DNA of 25,952 nucleotides from positions 1-25,952 of the forward strand of contig JBJLGX010000004.1 of NCBI GenBank assembly GCA_045564655.1, written 5' to 3'. The DNA is from UBA826 sp045564655 (lineage in GTDB: Bacteria; Chloroflexota; Dehalococcoidia; Lucifugimonadales; UBA826). Every line of letters begins with the position of its first letter. Within the stretch, counting starts at the first letter, position 1. The notes below the pieces were generated by a model. It searched no databases, was not told the DNA's origin, and worked only from the letters and a program-made list of their open reading frames with translations. Shown here one piece after another: positions 23,987-25,952 of this stretch. The position numbers were made by a program, and so were the translations under genes.

Positions 23987-24118
23987 TTGGATTTTCCAAA
24001 ATATTTTTTCGCTAATATTGCGTCCTTAGTATCAGCTGCTGAAGACCCCAATACAAAATTGATAGAGAATTTGACGAAAGAGATAGAAGCGTTGAAATTG
24101 GCGATTGAGAATAAATAA
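23987..24118 (+). CDS. Possible small coiled-coil protein
   Basis: From a TTG at 23987 a 43-residue frame runs to a TAA, ending in a clear amphipathic helix (LIENLTKEIEALKLAIENK). The frame is open further upstream, but that part lies over the SEC-C gene. The start is not supported by a ribosome-binding site. It lies between the SEC-C gene and the tRNA. I do not recognise it; it may be a real short gene or chance. Confidence 0.22.
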   Translation: MDFPKYFFANIASLVSAAEDPNTKLIENLTKEIEALKLAIENK

Positions 24119-24122
24119 TTTT

Positions 24123-24198
<76 letters not shown>

Positions 24199-24322
24199 TC
24201 GTAAGTGTTTTTATACACAAAAGCATTTGCTTCTGTGCATTTTAAAATCCTTAAGATTAAAAAATCTTTTTTGGACTGAATTTTTGTCATTTATAACGAA
24301 TCGATAATAAAAATATCTTAAT
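24199..24322 (-). other. 23S to tRNA spacer with hairpins, no 5S gene
   Basis: This 124-nt AT-rich spacer is too short and too AT-rich to hold a 5S gene. It contains a 10-bp hairpin at 24216-24237 (CACAGAAGCA / TGCTTTTGTG on the minus strand, one G-U pair, next to the tRNA) and a smaller AAGATT-TTTT-AATCTT hairpin near 24257-24272. Either could be a processing site or a weak terminator. Confidence 0.5.

Positions 24323-25952
<1,630 letters not shown>

Overview
The window is AT-rich, protein-coding bacterial DNA (A+T rich genes, TTG and GTG starts alongside ATG, Shine-Dalgarno sites of the AGGAG type) that ends in the 3' part of a 23S rRNA gene. Gene content and order (rpmB divergent from a Dak2/DegV-type fakA, then a long recG; 7Fe ferredoxin; AcnA-type aconitase; CaiB/BaiF CoA-transferase; inositol-monophosphatase-type hisN) suggest a free-living, respiring bacterium. 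A low-GC marine Chloroflexota (SAR202/Dehalococcoidia-like) fits best; this is an inference. The 23S part shows no obvious ~100-nt domain III insertion of the kind known from Actinobacteria, which argues against a low-GC actinobacterium.

Layout. 1-563 (-): 5' part of cmk, cut by the window edge. 710-1690 (+): a lone D-2-hydroxyacid dehydrogenase. 1698-6812 (-): a tight operon, in transcription order a CinA-like/nucleotidyltransferase fusion, ubiD, ubiA, ubiX, a zinc-ribbon protein and hisN; an HPP-family membrane protein (6869-7456) lies just upstream of it. 7631-11961 (+): a K+ uptake operon with trkH, a full RCK subunit, a degenerate Usp-fold protein and two single-domain RCK proteins, followed without a gap by prephenate dehydratase. 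11969-14530 (-): a DapA-superfamily aldolase, an MfnB-like furan synthase fused to a TusA-like domain, and two small envelope-type proteins. 14686-14883 (-): rpmB with its own terminator. 15036-19237 (+): fakA, a 39-codon metallo-beta-lactamase-like remnant, recG. 19241-23718 (-): acnA, 7Fe ferredoxin and a CoA-transferase. 23770-23934 (+): a SEC-C mini-protein. 24123-24198 (-): initiator tRNA. 24323-25952 (-): 23S rRNA, with no 5S gene between it and the tRNA.

How the genes work together. UbiX makes prenylated FMN for the UbiD decarboxylase, and UbiA prenylates the aromatic ring, so this block serves quinone synthesis, probably menaquinone by the late futalosine steps. AcnA and the ferredoxin belong to central carbon and electron flow. 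TrkH with the RCK subunits forms a gated K+ importer. The least expected items are the MfnB-TusA fusion, the CinA-NMNAT-like fusion, the multiplied RCK subunits, a perfect 22-bp inverted repeat inside the fakA coding sequence, and a 23S gene followed by tRNA-fMet instead of 5S.
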